A DNA stretch of 64,000 bases, taken from contig NZ_CANSMR010000024.1 in assembly GCF_947648125.1 (NCBI RefSeq), forward strand, positions 45,135 through 109,134. Reading direction: 5' to 3'. The stretch's first letter is position 1. Each line of letters opens with the position of its first letter. Below the pieces are notes generated by a model that saw only the letters and a program-made list of their open reading frames with translations, did no database searches and was not told the origin of the DNA. Both the position numbers and the translations under genes were made by a program. This DNA is from an uncultured Bradyrhizobium sp. GTDB lineage: Bacteria; Pseudomonadota; Alphaproteobacteria; Rhizobiales; Xanthobacteraceae. This document shows positions 8,888-19,452 of the stretch, piece after piece.

Positions 8888-9829
8888 ATGTCCTCTGCAA
8901 GCTCGCCCGCCGCAACCTCGATGTCCGTCCCCGGCACCCGCTTCAATACTCTGCCGCTGCTGATCGCCCTGTTCTGCCTGCTCTGGAGCTACGCCTTCGT
9001 CGCCGGCAAGATCGGTGTCACCGATTGCCCGCCGCTGATCCTGCTCGCCGCGCGATTTTCGATCGCCGGCGTCCTGATCCTCGGCATTTCCTGGCTGCGC
9101 CGGGATCACTGGGATCTCACCTGGCGCGATGCGGCGGTGTTCGCCGTGATCGGCGTCGCCAACAATGCGCTCTATCTTGGCCTCGGCTACACCGGCCTGA
9201 AGACGGTCTCGGCCGGCCTCGGCGCGCTGATCGTCTCGGCCAATCCGGTGTTCACCGCCATGCTGGCCGCGCTGTTCCTCGGCGAGAGCATGACCCTGCG
9301 CAAGGTGGTTGGTCTCGTGCTCGGCATCGTCGGCGTCGCCTTCATCGTCTGGCATCGCATGAAGGTCGGTACCGATAGTCCGCACGGCATACTCTTCACA
9401 TTGGCTTCGCTGGCCTCGATCGTCGCCGGCACCGTCCTGTTCAAGCTGCTGGCGCCGAAGGGCAGCCTGTGGATCGGCAACGGCATCCAGAACATCGCCG
9501 GCGGCCTCGCGGTGATGCCGTTCGCCTTCACGCTCTCCAGCGTCGGCGACATCGTGCCGAGCATGCGGCTCGCCGGTGCCTTCGCCTTCCTCGTGCTCGG
9601 CGGTTCGATTCTCGCTTATCTGCTCTGGTTTCACCTCCTGAAAGTGTGTGGTGCGACCGCCGCAAGCGCCTATCACTTCCTGATGCCGCCGCTCGGCATG
9701 CTGTTCGCCTATCTCGTGCTCGGCGAGCATGTCGAATTTCGTGATCTGCTCGGGATCGTTCCGGTCGCGCTCGGCATTTACCTGGTGACCCGCCCCGCCG
9801 CGGTTTCGCCCAAGAGGAGTGTGACGTGA
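8888..9829 (+). CDS. DMT superfamily transporter, EamA family
   Basis: The 313-residue inner-membrane protein has about ten hydrophobic segments in two EamA repeats. The first starts near LPLLIALFCLLWSYAFV and the second near GILFTLASLASIVAGTVLF. The chosen ATG at 8888 has GAAGGAGA eight bases before it; an upstream in-frame ATG at 8843 lacks this. EamA proteins export small metabolites, often amino acids. It overlaps the next gene by four bases (GTGA), so the two are translationally coupled, and it is divergent from a LysR regulator. Confidence 0.9.
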   Translation: MSSASSPAATSMSVPGTRFNTLPLLIALFCLLWSYAFVAGKIGVTDCPPLILLAARFSIAGVLILGISWLRRDHWDLTWRDAAVFAVIGVANNALYLGLGYTGLKTVSAGLGALIVSANPVFTAMLAALFLGESMTLRKVVGLVLGIVGVAFIVWHRMKVGTDSPHGILFTLASLASIVAGTVLFKLLAPKGSLWIGNGIQNIAGGLAVMPFAFTLSSVGDIVPSMRLAGAFAFLVLGGSILAYLLWFHLLKVCGATAASAYHFLMPPLGMLFAYLVLGEHVEFRDLLGIVPVALGIYLVTRPAAVSPKRSVT

Positions 9830-10590
9830 GCATCACCATTACCCTGATCGGAGGCCCGACCGCCCTGATCGAGATCGACGAGTTCCGCCTGCTTACCGAT
9901 CCGACCTTCGATGCGCCCGGCGACTATCAACTGCCGCAGGTGAAACTGGAGAAGCTGACCGGACCCGCGCTCAGCGCGCGTGATGTCGGCGAAATCGACG
10001 CGGTGCTGCTGAGCCATGACCAGCATTCGGACAATCTCGATCATTCCGGCCGGGATTTCCTCAAAGGCGCGAAGCGCGTGCTGACGACGGAGGCCGGCGC
10101 CAAGCGGCTCGGCGGCAACGCCGAGGGTTTTGCGCCCTGGGCCTCGACCACACTGACGAAGCGCGGCCGGACGCTCACCGTCACCGCGACGCCGGCACGG
10201 CACGGGCCCGCGGGCATCGAGCCATTGTCCGGCGACGTCATCGGGTTCGTTCTGGAGCAGGCCAAGCCCAACCGTCCGGTCTATGTCAGCGGCGACACCA
10301 CCTGGTTCGACGGTGTCGCCGAGGTCGCGCGGCGCTTTGCCTGCGGCGTGGTGCTGCCGTTCGCGGGCGCGGCGCAAACCCGCGGCCCGTTCCATCTCAC
10401 CATGGACACCAACGACACGATCGAGACCGCGCGCGCCTTTGCGGACGCCGTTATCGTGCCCGTGCATACCGACGGCTGGGCGCATTTCCGGCAGAACGCG
10501 AGTGACCTGCGCGCAAGCTTCGATACGCTCGGCTTCGGCCGCCGTCTGCGCATCCTCGAGCCCGGCATCGCCACGGTCATCGAGTCGTAA
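9826..10590 (+). CDS. MBL-fold metal-dependent hydrolase (UlaG-like)
   Basis: The 254-residue protein has the metal motif LLSHDQHSDNLD, a compact variant of HxHxDH, and later YVSGDTTWFDGV and PVHTDGWAHF, as in the UlaG-like branch of the metallo-beta-lactamase superfamily. UlaG acts on L-ascorbate-6-phosphate, but most members have unknown substrates. The GTG start overlaps the exporter stop. It converges with the Lrp/AsnC gene, leaving only three bases between the stops. Confidence 0.8.
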   Translation: MSITITLIGGPTALIEIDEFRLLTDPTFDAPGDYQLPQVKLEKLTGPALSARDVGEIDAVLLSHDQHSDNLDHSGRDFLKGAKRVLTTEAGAKRLGGNAEGFAPWASTTLTKRGRTLTVTATPARHGPAGIEPLSGDVIGFVLEQAKPNRPVYVSGDTTWFDGVAEVARRFACGVVLPFAGAAQTRGPFHLTMDTNDTIETARAFADAVIVPVHTDGWAHFRQNASDLRASFDTLGFGRRLRILEPGIATVIES

Positions 10591-10593
10591 TCA

Positions 10594-11076
10594 TCAGAAC
10601 AGCGAGCTGTCGATCTTTGTCGTCGATTTGACCTTCCGCAGGATGATGGTCGTGCGGTAGCTCGCGATATCGGTGTCCGGATGCATCAGGCGGTCGAGGA
10701 TGAATGATTGATAGCGGGCGAGATCTGAGGACACGACCCGCAGCGCGTAATCCCAATCACCGGCAATCATGCAGCATTCGACGACCTCCGGAAGACCGAT
10801 CACCTTCTTCTCGAAGCGCGCGAAGGATTCCCTGTTCTGCTGTTTGAGGCGGACCTCGACGATCACGTCGAAGCCAAGTCCAATTCGTGCAGGGTCCACG
10901 AGCGCCACATAAGAATTGATGACGCCGGTCTCTTCCAGGGTCCGGACACGTCGCATGCACGGGGCAGACGAGAGGCCGATCCGTTCGGCCAGCTCGAGAT
11001 TGGTGATGCGCCCCTCGACCTGCAGCACGTCGAGGATCTTTCGGTCGATCTCGTCGATCACGATTGTGGTTCCCAT
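10594..11076 (-). CDS. Lrp/AsnC family transcriptional regulator
   Basis: The 160-residue protein starts with the Lrp helix-turn-helix (IDEIDRKILDVLQVEGRITN, then ERIGLSSAPCMRRVRTLE) followed by a RAM ligand-binding domain (VECCMIAGDWDYALRV). Lrp-type regulators sense amino acids. It is divergent from dgdA, whose substrates are 2,2-dialkylated amino acids, so it is the likely local regulator. In Burkholderia cepacia the dgdA regulator is DgdR, a LysR protein, so the regulator family differs here. Confidence 0.9.
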   Translation of the reverse strand: MGTTIVIDEIDRKILDVLQVEGRITNLELAERIGLSSAPCMRRVRTLEETGVINSYVALVDPARIGLGFDVIVEVRLKQQNRESFARFEKKVIGLPEVVECCMIAGDWDYALRVVSSDLARYQSFILDRLMHPDTDIASYRTTIILRKVKSTTKIDSSLF

Positions 11077-11109
11077 TTCTTTCGCATTTTTCGCTCTTTG
11101 CGCAATTGA

Positions 11110-12520
<1,411 letters not shown>

Positions 12521-12522
<2 letters not shown>

Positions 12523-12555
12523 AGCCCCGTTCCGATTGAATCGGAACGGGGCTCT
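12521..12555 (+). terminator. Long hairpin at the dgdA stop codon
   Basis: Arms of 17 bases (AGAGCCCCGTTCCGATT and its exact complement) surround a single central base, starting within the dgdA stop codon. A weak T-rich stretch (TTCTTGTTTTGA) follows. It probably ends dgdA transcription. It abuts a family B repeat, so it may itself be part of that mobile sequence. Confidence 0.5.
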
Positions 12556-12564
12556 AGATTCTTG

Positions 12565-12616
12565 TTTTGACGCGTTTTCTTCACGCGAAACGGTATCCAC
12601 TTCGCTCGAAAACGCT
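12565..12616. repeat. Interspersed repeat, family B (52 bases), intergenic copy
   Basis: On the minus strand this reads from AGCGTTTTCGAGCGAAGTGG to AGAAAACGCGTCAAAA. By hand alignment it matches 46 of 52 bases of the segment at 45879-45930, which lies inside the SURF1 coding region. Here it sits between the convergent dgdA and TIGR02186 genes. Ends AGCGTTTTC and GAAAACGC are partly inverted. Confidence 0.8.
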
Positions 12617-12621
12617 CTAGA

Positions 12622-13404
12622 TCAATCCTTCCGGAAGACGATCGAAGCCATCCACCCGGTCATCAGCGCCATGAACGCGGTGACGAGGCCGTAGACCAGG
12701 CCGTTCTGGCGCGCGGTGGTGGCGACGAACTGCTCGAAGCCGATCTTGACGATCTCGAACGCGCTATCGGTCTTGGTCACCAGCGCGCCGTCGGAAAACA
12801 GCTTGATCTCGACATTGTAGGTGCCGATCGGCACCTCCGCCGGCAGCGGAATGCCGGTGCGAAATAAAGTGGGCGTCAGGAACGTCACTGCCGAGGTCGC
12901 CTCGCGGTACAGCCCGTGTTCGGAACGCAGTCGGACGAAGGCGCTGCGGAAAGGATCGTTCGGCACCACGTCGGCAAAGTCGGGCCCGACCCGCTGCATC
13001 AAGAGCACGTTGTTGAGCCCGAGCTGTTGCCGCCGCTGCACCTCCGGCGAGGCGATCTGCTCGAACGGACGATTGGAGAACAGCGCGAGATAGCCCGGCA
13101 CCTGCAGGAACTGTCGCGAGTCGGTGTTGATCCAGATGCCGAACTTGCGCTCCTTGCGCCGCGTCACCATGTCGGCGCGCGGGCCCGACACCGTGACGAC
13201 GAGATCGTAATTGCCTCGGTTTGCAGGTGTCTTGTCGTCCTTCTCGACCGAGCCGAACAGCACGAGCTCGCCGCCGGAATAATTCGGCGTCACGGTGACG
13301 CGGTGGTTGGAGACCGACACGATCAGCCGCTCGGCGCGCGCGGGTGCGGCCGCCACGCTGGCGGCGACGAGACCCATGATCGCAAGCGGCGTGCGCCACC
13401 TCAT
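12622..13404 (-). CDS. TIGR02186 family transmembrane protein
   Basis: The 260-residue protein has a signal peptide (TPLAIMGLVAASVAAAPARA), a periplasmic domain beginning RLIVSVSNHRVTVTPNYSG, and one C-terminal membrane segment (NGLVYGLVTAFMALMTGWMA). This is the arrangement of the alphaproteobacterial TIGR02186 / Alph_Pro_TM family of unknown function, often next to a TauE/SafE permease. The start overlaps the stop of the TauE gene by four bases (ATGA), so the two are coupled. A role as a periplasmic partner of the permease is an inference from gene order. Confidence 0.8.
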   Translation of the reverse strand: MRWRTPLAIMGLVAASVAAAPARAERLIVSVSNHRVTVTPNYSGGELVLFGSVEKDDKTPANRGNYDLVVTVSGPRADMVTRRKERKFGIWINTDSRQFLQVPGYLALFSNRPFEQIASPEVQRRQQLGLNNVLLMQRVGPDFADVVPNDPFRSAFVRLRSEHGLYREATSAVTFLTPTLFRTGIPLPAEVPIGTYNVEIKLFSDGALVTKTDSAFEIVKIGFEQFVATTARQNGLVYGLVTAFMALMTGWMASIVFRKD

Positions 13405-14357
13405 GGCGGGGCTCCGCCGGTTTCGCGGATGCTGAACAGGTCCTGCGGCCGGATCACCAGCTCGACCGCAAAGCGGATGCCGACCGCGAGCACGAGCAGG
13501 CCGAGCAAGAGGCGCAGATGCTCGCCGCGGATCTTCTGGCCGGCGCGGGCGCCGAACTGCGCGCCGGTGACGCCGCCGATCATCAGGATCAGCGCCAGCA
13601 CGGCGTCGACCAGATGGTTGGTCGCCGCGTGCAGCATGGTCGCGAACACCATGGTGACGAGGGTGAGCACCATCGAGGTGCCGATCACGGTCGAGGTCGG
13701 CACCCGCAGCACATAGATCATCAGCGGCACCAGGATGAAGCCGCCGCCGATCCCCATCACCGCGCCGATGAAGCCGATCACGAGACCGACCACGACGACC
13801 GGGATGACCGAGAGATAGATCTTGGAGCGCTTGAAGCGCAGCTTCAGCGGCAGGCCGTGGATCCAGCCATGGCTGCCGGGCTTGCGCAGCGTGACCGGGC
13901 CGCCGCGCCGGGAACGCAGCATCGCGCGCAGGCCTTCCCAGAACATCAGTCCGCCGACCGTGGTCAGCAGGATGACGTAGGACAGCGCGATCATCAGGTC
14001 GAGCTGGCCGAGCGAGCGCAGGAAGGTGAAGGTCCACACCCCGAGCGCGGTGCCGATCGTGCCGCCGACCAGCAGCACTGCCGCCAGCAGCGGATCGATC
14101 GCGCGCCGGCGCCAATACGAGATCGCGCCGGAGAATGAGGAGGCCGCGATGTGGCTCGCAACCGAGGCAACCGCGACCGCGGGCGCGATGCCAACGAAGA
14201 TCAGCAGCGGCGTCATCAGGAAGCCACCGCCGATCCCGAACATGCCGGAGACGAATCCAACCGCCGCGCCCATCGCCAGGATGAGGAAGACATTGACCGG
14301 AATGTCGGCGATCGGGAGGTAGAGCTGCACGCGCGTCGCTTCTTGTCGGTTCGCCAC
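13401..14357 (-). CDS. Sulfite exporter TauE/SafE family protein
   Basis: The 318-residue permease has two related halves, each with a glycine-rich loop: SGMFGIGGGFLMTPLLIF near residue 37 and GAVMGIGGGFILVPLMIY near residue 195. This duplicated GIGGG motif marks TauE/SafE transporters of organosulfur or sulfite anions. It is the first gene of a two-gene unit with the TIGR02186 protein. The substrate cannot be deduced. Confidence 0.88.
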   Translation of the reverse strand: MANRQEATRVQLYLPIADIPVNVFLILAMGAAVGFVSGMFGIGGGFLMTPLLIFVGIAPAVAVASVASHIAASSFSGAISYWRRRAIDPLLAAVLLVGGTIGTALGVWTFTFLRSLGQLDLMIALSYVILLTTVGGLMFWEGLRAMLRSRRGGPVTLRKPGSHGWIHGLPLKLRFKRSKIYLSVIPVVVVGLVIGFIGAVMGIGGGFILVPLMIYVLRVPTSTVIGTSMVLTLVTMVFATMLHAATNHLVDAVLALILMIGGVTGAQFGARAGQKIRGEHLRLLLGLLVLAVGIRFAVELVIRPQDLFSIRETGGAPP

Positions 14358-14605
14358 GTGCTGGGGCGCAAGGCCGCATCACGGCGTGATGTCGTTCTGG
14401 TCGGGCATTCTCCGGCTGAACGAATCCGGTCGGCGCGCAAGAAGCAGGCGAACGCGGGTCGATTGCCACGTTCTTGCATAACCGAAATCGGCGAGGGGAG
14501 GGACTAAAGATTCCGCCTCGGGTGGCATTTTTCGCCGCACGTGGCCGCCCTGCTGCGGACGTGGTTGATAATTCAGATTAATGACGCCGGTGTCAGCCTG
14601 TTTGA

Positions 14606-14650
14606 GCATGATCTTTTCGGAAAACCGCTCCGCACTTTTCCGGATCATGC
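14606..14650. repeat. Interspersed palindromic repeat, family C (45 bases)
   Basis: Terminal GCATGATC and GATCATGC are inverted, with GGAAAACCG and CACTTTTCC inside. The reverse complement of the copy at 44408-44452 agrees at 42 of 45 positions by hand alignment. It lies in the 294-base gap between the TauE gene (divergent) and the ClpP-like gene and ends at that gene's stop codon region. Apart from this element I see only an AT-richer stretch that may hold promoters for the TauE operon. Confidence 0.8.
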
Positions 14651-14651
14651 T

Positions 14652-15524
14652 TTAGGGCCGATCGACCGGCTTGGTGACCAAGTTCAGCGCGAGCGCTTCC
14701 TTCGGGCTCAACCAGCGGATATCCGAGGTCTGCGACATCGCTTCCACGATCCCGGAGGAGACGCCCATCTTGGTCATGTAGCCGAGCACCATGCCCTGGA
14801 TGCGTTGTGCCTCGGCGAGCGGATCGCTGACCGGTGTGCTGGTCGTGAAGCGATGCACGCCGAGCCGCGAGCCCGCAATGCCGTAGCGGGTCTGGCCGCC
14901 GGCATAGACCAGCACACAGGCGCTGGCGCAGGCGGCCGGGCGGAGCTTGCCCGATGCGTCTGATGTGGCGACGGCGGTGACGAGCCCATGGGTGCGGATG
15001 ACCTCGCCCATGATCGCGGCCTGGTTCAGCGCACCGCCCTGCGACGAGAGCAGCACGGCATCACCAGGTGCGAGACGCGCCTCGCTCAGCCGGTCGCGGA
15101 ACCAGCTCGCGCTGGCCGAGCCGATCTTGCCGCTGATCGCAAGCGCACGCCGGCCGTGGCCCGACCCGTCGATGTCGACATCTGAAATCACCGCCGAATT
15201 CATGCTCGCCGCGATATAGGTCTCGCGCCAGAAGTCCCAGGCACCCGGCCTCGACAGGTCGCGGTAGGCCTGAATGGCGACGCTCGACAGCAGCAGCACG
15301 AAGATGATCACGGACCAGAGCGAGAACCGGAAGGTGCGGGGCGGCGATGCTGCGTTCTCTTGCGGGCGCGGAGGAGAAGGCGGAGCCTTGGGAGGCGCGG
15401 CAAACGGCGACGGCCTCTCGCGCGGCGGCGCGACGCGGGGTCCGGTCGGCGACGAACGATGGCCCGTTCCATCATCCTGACGATCGTCGACAGACAAGCC
15501 TGCCCTCCGGAACGCATGCGCCAT
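14652..15524 (-). CDS. Membrane-anchored ClpP/crotonase-like protein (COG3904-like)
   Basis: The 290-residue protein has a proline-rich cytoplasmic N-terminus (residues 1-65), one membrane helix (SLWSVIIFVLLLSSVAIQAY) and a periplasmic domain. That domain has LLSSQGGALNQAAIMGEVIR and ACASACVLVYAGG, matching the oxyanion loop and the nucleophile-containing helix of ClpP-like serine-protease folds. The Ser in ACASAC is the probable nucleophile, and VHRF downstream may supply the His. The closest described group is COG3904, predicted periplasmic proteins of unknown role. It is separated from podJL by 98 bases on the same strand. Confidence 0.65.
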   Translation of the reverse strand: MAHAFRRAGLSVDDRQDDGTGHRSSPTGPRVAPPRERPSPFAAPPKAPPSPPRPQENAASPPRTFRFSLWSVIIFVLLLSSVAIQAYRDLSRPGAWDFWRETYIAASMNSAVISDVDIDGSGHGRRALAISGKIGSASASWFRDRLSEARLAPGDAVLLSSQGGALNQAAIMGEVIRTHGLVTAVATSDASGKLRPAACASACVLVYAGGQTRYGIAGSRLGVHRFTTSTPVSDPLAEAQRIQGMVLGYMTKMGVSSGIVEAMSQTSDIRWLSPKEALALNLVTKPVDRP

Positions 15525-15622
15525 TGGCGCTGGGATATGCGCCTGTCTACACGGCGGAAGGGCGGAGGGCTAGGACGGCGGCGCCGTCAAGGCGCCGCAG
15601 CTGTTTTCAAATAAGTGAGATA

Positions 15623-18600
15623 TCAGTGTGCGGCCAGAGCCGCAGTCCGCTTCGACGGTGGCTTGACGGACTTCGCCGCCGCGGGCTGCACGGGCGCGCC
15701 GTCCCAGCCGCCGGTCGGGGCCGGCACGTTGACCGCATCGCTCGGCTGCGGCTCGGGGGTAAAGGTCTGGATCGCAAGCTTCGCTGCAGCCAGCGACTGC
15801 GGGTCGAGCCGCTTGGCGATATCGTCGCGCTTGTGGCCGGCGTCGGCGTCGCCCTGCGCGGCGGCGAGGCTGAACCACTTGAACGACTCGGCGAGGTTCT
15901 GTTCGACCCCGATGCCGCGGGCATAGAGGATGCCGAGGTTGACCTGGCTGTCCGCGACGCCGCGATCGGCGGCCTTGCGGAACCACTGCGCGGCGCTCTT
16001 GTAGTCGGCGCCCTTGCCGCCGCCATCGGCGTCGAGCACGGCGAGGTTATGCATCGCCTTGGCGTTGCCGCGCTCGGCGGCCTGCACGTAGTAGCGCCGT
16101 GCGACATCGAAATCGCGCTTCACGCTGAGGCCCTTCTCGTAGAAGGTGCCGAGCCGGAACATCGCGGGCACTACGCCGGCTTGTGCCGCGCGGCCATACC
16201 ATTTGGCGGCTTCGTCGACATTGGCGGGCACGCCCTTGCCTTCGGCGAAGCGGACGCCGACCTCATAGGCCGCGGCCGCATCGCCCTTGATCGCAGCCGT
16301 GCGCAGCGCCGGACCGCCGATCGCGTCGGGCAGCTTCTCGCCCCCCGGAATCTGGATCGTGGCAAGCTTGCCGCCGAGCGGCGGCGCGGTCGGAATCGTG
16401 CCGGTGATATCACTGGCGGCGGCGAGCGGTGCCGCAGCCGGCTCAGACGCCGCGGCGGGCGCGGGCGCCGATGGTATCGTCACCTGCGCGCTGTCGAGCG
16501 TGTTCGGCGCGGCCGTGTTGTTGGACTGGCGGCCGAGCGGGGTCGGCGAGGTCATCGACGGCCCGGGCACTGACGGCCCGGGTGCACTGGACGGCGCAGC
16601 CGGTGCCGGGGAAACAGAGTTCTCGGCGGGCGGCTGCACGGGCGGCGCGGCTGGCTCGCTGTGCTCGATCGCCGGCATCTGCGGCGCGGAGCTGGTGTCG
16701 AGCAGGTTCATCGCCATCTTGGCGGTCGAGAGCAGGATCACGACCACGCTCGCGCCGACCAGCAGCGAGCGGATCTTGGAGGTGATGGTCGACGGCTGGG
16801 CTTCGGGTGCGCCGGTCGCCGGCGCGCTGCCCTTAACGGCAGCGGCCTTCGCAGCCTTGTCGGCCTTTTCCTTGGCCTTGGCCGCGGCCTTGCTCGCTGC
16901 GCGCGCCGCCTTGTCGTTGACGGGTTGTGCGGCGGCGGCCTGCGCGGCGCGGCGCGCGGCGGCGATGAAGCTCGAGGTCGACACCGGCTCCTTCTTGCCG
17001 GCAGGCAGGTCGCTGATCGCGCGCTCGGAATCCGCGATCCGCTCGGACGGCGACGCCGCGCGGCCCGAGGGGCGCGTACCCGGCTCGAGCGGATGATCCG
17101 GCGGCAGTTCCGGCGCGATCGCGCGTGCGGAGGCGGCATGCGGCTCGAGGATTTCGCTGATCGCGCGCGGTGGCAGCGGCGGCGGCGCGGCCTCGACCGG
17201 CTGCGCGGCATGGAATTCGCGCGGCGCGGACATGAAGTGCTCCTGCGCCAGCGCAGGATTGGGCAATTCGGGCCGGTACGATTCAGGCCTGTACGATTCA
17301 GGTTGGGGCTGCGCGATCGGCTGCGGCATCGCCGCGCGCGGCATCTCCATCCGCGGCGCTTCCATCCGCGGTTCGACCGGCGCGGGGGCCGGCGGCGGCG
17401 CGGTGCGCACCGTGCGCAGATCGTTCTCGATCATCGCCAGCCGATCGACGACATGGCCGAGCGTGTTGTGAACGGTCTCCAGCGAATCCTGGGTGCGGCG
17501 ATCGGTCTCCGACTGGCTGAAGCGGATGTCGGACAGTTCGCGCTTCACCAGGTCGACGATGCCGCTGTCCATCATCGGCTGCGGCGAGGCGGTGTTGCGG
17601 GTGGCGTCGGCGAGTGAGGCGAGATGGGCGTGCTGGGCCTCGAGGTGCCGCATGATGTCATGCAGCCCTTCCTCGACCCGGCCGAGATTACCGGAGCGCT
17701 GGTCGGCCGACTCCAGGCGCTCGAGCAGATACGAGACGCGCTGCTCGAGATGGGTGAACGCCGACGAGCTGTCATTGCCGACCTGCAGGCGGTCGATCCG
17801 CTCCGACAGCGAGCGCAGGGCGCCCTCGATGGCGTCGGTGTTGTCGTAGCCGGCCGGCCGCTCGCGGGTCTCCAGCGTCAAGGCCAATGCGGCAATGCGC
17901 TGCTCGATCCCGGCGAAGGCATCGACGTGGGACTCGGCCCGCGACATCTGCGACAGCTGGTCGACTTTGGCGGCCAGCGCATGCACGTCCCCGGAGAGCT
18001 GCAGCAGCGCGTCGTTGGAGGCGACATTGGAGACGATGGCGCGCAGCGCCGCGATCGCGCTCTCGAGCTGATGCACCGTCGACGGATCGTCGTTGGCGCG
18101 CAGGATCATGTCGAGCTTGGCGCCGAGATTGCGGATCGCCTCGTCGTAGCCGGTGAGCTGCTCGGCGGGCGTCAGCGTGCGCAGCGCCTCGCGGATTTCC
18201 GACAGCGCGCGTTCGATGCCGGTGATGACCTGGGCTTGGTCGTGGCCTTGGCCGTTGCTGCTGTCCTGGCGGATCTCGTCGATCCGGTGATGCAGCGAGC
18301 GGATCTCGTTTTCGATCGATTCGATCGCCCGCCGCGGCATCGCCTCGGTGATCGCCTGGCGGATTTCGGCAAGCTCGCCGCGGAAGGCCGCGATCGATTG
18401 CTCGATATGATCGGGCCGCTGCAGCGCCTCGATCTGGCTCGTGATCTTGAGCAAATGCCGTTCGAGCGAGGAGAAGTCGGGCCCGGCCGGCGCAGCCGGC
18501 GGGGGCGGCGGCGTGTAGGCGGCCATCGGCGGCGCCGATTGCTGCATCGGCGGCGCGACGCGCGGCGCCATCTGGCGTGCTGCTGATCCGTCGAGCTCGT

Positions 18601-19174
18601 TCTGGCGTGCGGTGATTTCCGCGATCGCGGAATCGAACGACGCCGGGCTCAGCGGCGGCGAGGGGCGGTAGACCTGGGCTGCGGCGCGCTCGACTGCTTC
18701 CGCCTGGCGCAGCCTTTCCTCCAGTTGCCGGTCCTGCATCTGCGGCTCCCGCTGCATCTGCGCTTCACGCATCGGCTGGGGTTGCGGCTCGCGCGCCGGC
18801 TGCGGTCGCGAAATCTGCGACAGCCGCGCATCGAGGCGCGAAATCGCGTCGTTCAGCTGCCGTGCGACGGCGGGCTGGCCGCGTGGCACTTCGGCGCGCA
18901 CGGCTTCGGCGCGCGACAATGGTTTTGCAATCTGTTCGATCTGGCGGGTGATCGCGTCGAGCCGCTGATGGATATCGGCGACCTCGCGGCTTTCCCGGCT
19001 CGGCATCGGTTGCCGTTGCTCGGGCGCCATCCGCCAATCCGGCGGGCTCGGCTCGCCGACGGTGGTGTTGAGCCAGTCGTTCAGTGACATGCCGGCGCGG
19101 CGCGCAGCCGCCTCGGCCCTGTCGCGGACGGAGGGATCGATGCCGTCAACACTCCACGATACGCGCGAATTCAT
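15623..19174 (-). CDS. PodJ-like localization factor with coiled coil, membrane helix and Sel1 repeats
   Basis: The 1183-residue protein starts SWSVDGIDPSVRDRAEAAAR, the N-terminal signature of PodJL proteins. It continues with long Gln/Glu/Arg-rich coiled coils (about 40-600) broken by proline-rich stretches (about 130-240 and 600-690). An Ala/Lys segment then leads to one membrane helix (SLLVGASVVVILLS, near residue 800). After an Ala/Pro-rich periplasmic linker come four Sel1-like repeats (about 955-1110, for example AKWYGRAAQAGVVPAMFRLG). In Caulobacter, PodJ organises the flagellated pole; here a polar scaffold is inferred. No peptidoglycan-binding domain is seen at the C-terminus, unlike Caulobacter PodJ. 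Confidence 0.8.
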   Translation of the reverse strand: MNSRVSWSVDGIDPSVRDRAEAAARRAGMSLNDWLNTTVGEPSPPDWRMAPEQRQPMPSRESREVADIHQRLDAITRQIEQIAKPLSRAEAVRAEVPRGQPAVARQLNDAISRLDARLSQISRPQPAREPQPQPMREAQMQREPQMQDRQLEERLRQAEAVERAAAQVYRPSPPLSPASFDSAIAEITARQNELDGSAARQMAPRVAPPMQQSAPPMAAYTPPPPPAAPAGPDFSSLERHLLKITSQIEALQRPDHIEQSIAAFRGELAEIRQAITEAMPRRAIESIENEIRSLHHRIDEIRQDSSNGQGHDQAQVITGIERALSEIREALRTLTPAEQLTGYDEAIRNLGAKLDMILRANDDPSTVHQLESAIAALRAIVSNVASNDALLQLSGDVHALAAKVDQLSQMSRAESHVDAFAGIEQRIAALALTLETRERPAGYDNTDAIEGALRSLSERIDRLQVGNDSSSAFTHLEQRVSYLLERLESADQRSGNLGRVEEGLHDIMRHLEAQHAHLASLADATRNTASPQPMMDSGIVDLVKRELSDIRFSQSETDRRTQDSLETVHNTLGHVVDRLAMIENDLRTVRTAPPPAPAPVEPRMEAPRMEMPRAAMPQPIAQPQPESYRPESYRPELPNPALAQEHFMSAPREFHAAQPVEAAPPPLPPRAISEILEPHAASARAIAPELPPDHPLEPGTRPSGRAASPSERIADSERAISDLPAGKKEPVSTSSFIAAARRAAQAAAAQPVNDKAARAASKAAAKAKEKADKAAKAAAVKGSAPATGAPEAQPSTITSKIRSLLVGASVVVILLSTAKMAMNLLDTSSAPQMPAIEHSEPAAPPVQPPAENSVSPAPAAPSSAPGPSVPGPSMTSPTPLGRQSNNTAAPNTLDSAQVTIPSAPAPAAASEPAAAPLAAASDITGTIPTAPPLGGKLATIQIPGGEKLPDAIGGPALRTAAIKGDAAAAYEVGVRFAEGKGVPANVDEAAKWYGRAAQAGVVPAMFRLGTFYEKGLSVKRDFDVARRYYVQAAERGNAKAMHNLAVLDADGGGKGADYKSAAQWFRKAADRGVADSQVNLGILYARGIGVEQNLAESFKWFSLAAAQGDADAGHKRDDIAKRLDPQSLAAAKLAIQTFTPEPQPSDAVNVPAPTGGWDGAPVQPAAAKSVKPPSKRTAALAAH

Positions 19175-19452
19175 GATTCCGTCCGGTCCCGACTCCGGCG
19201 CTACACCCTGCGCCCGCAGCCTCCCCGCGCATTCCCGTTAAGAGACAATCGAATTCTGCGCTGGTCGTCTGCTTCAGCTGCTGACTTTTTCCCGTCACGG
19301 TAAATAACGGGTTAAGGAATGCGGCCGGCGGGCCTTAAAGTTAGGGAATCCGGGAACCTGTTGCGCCGGATCAGGACATGCCTATCGCTTTCCGGCAAAG
19401 CGGATTCCGCGTCGCGTATCGGCACGCGCAAGGCATGACTTGAGATTTGTTT

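Noticed and set aside
15347-16573. Long open frame antisense to the PodJ-like gene
   Set aside because: The minus strand has clear Sel1 repeats here; the plus-strand product is Arg/Gly/Ala-rich with no domain.
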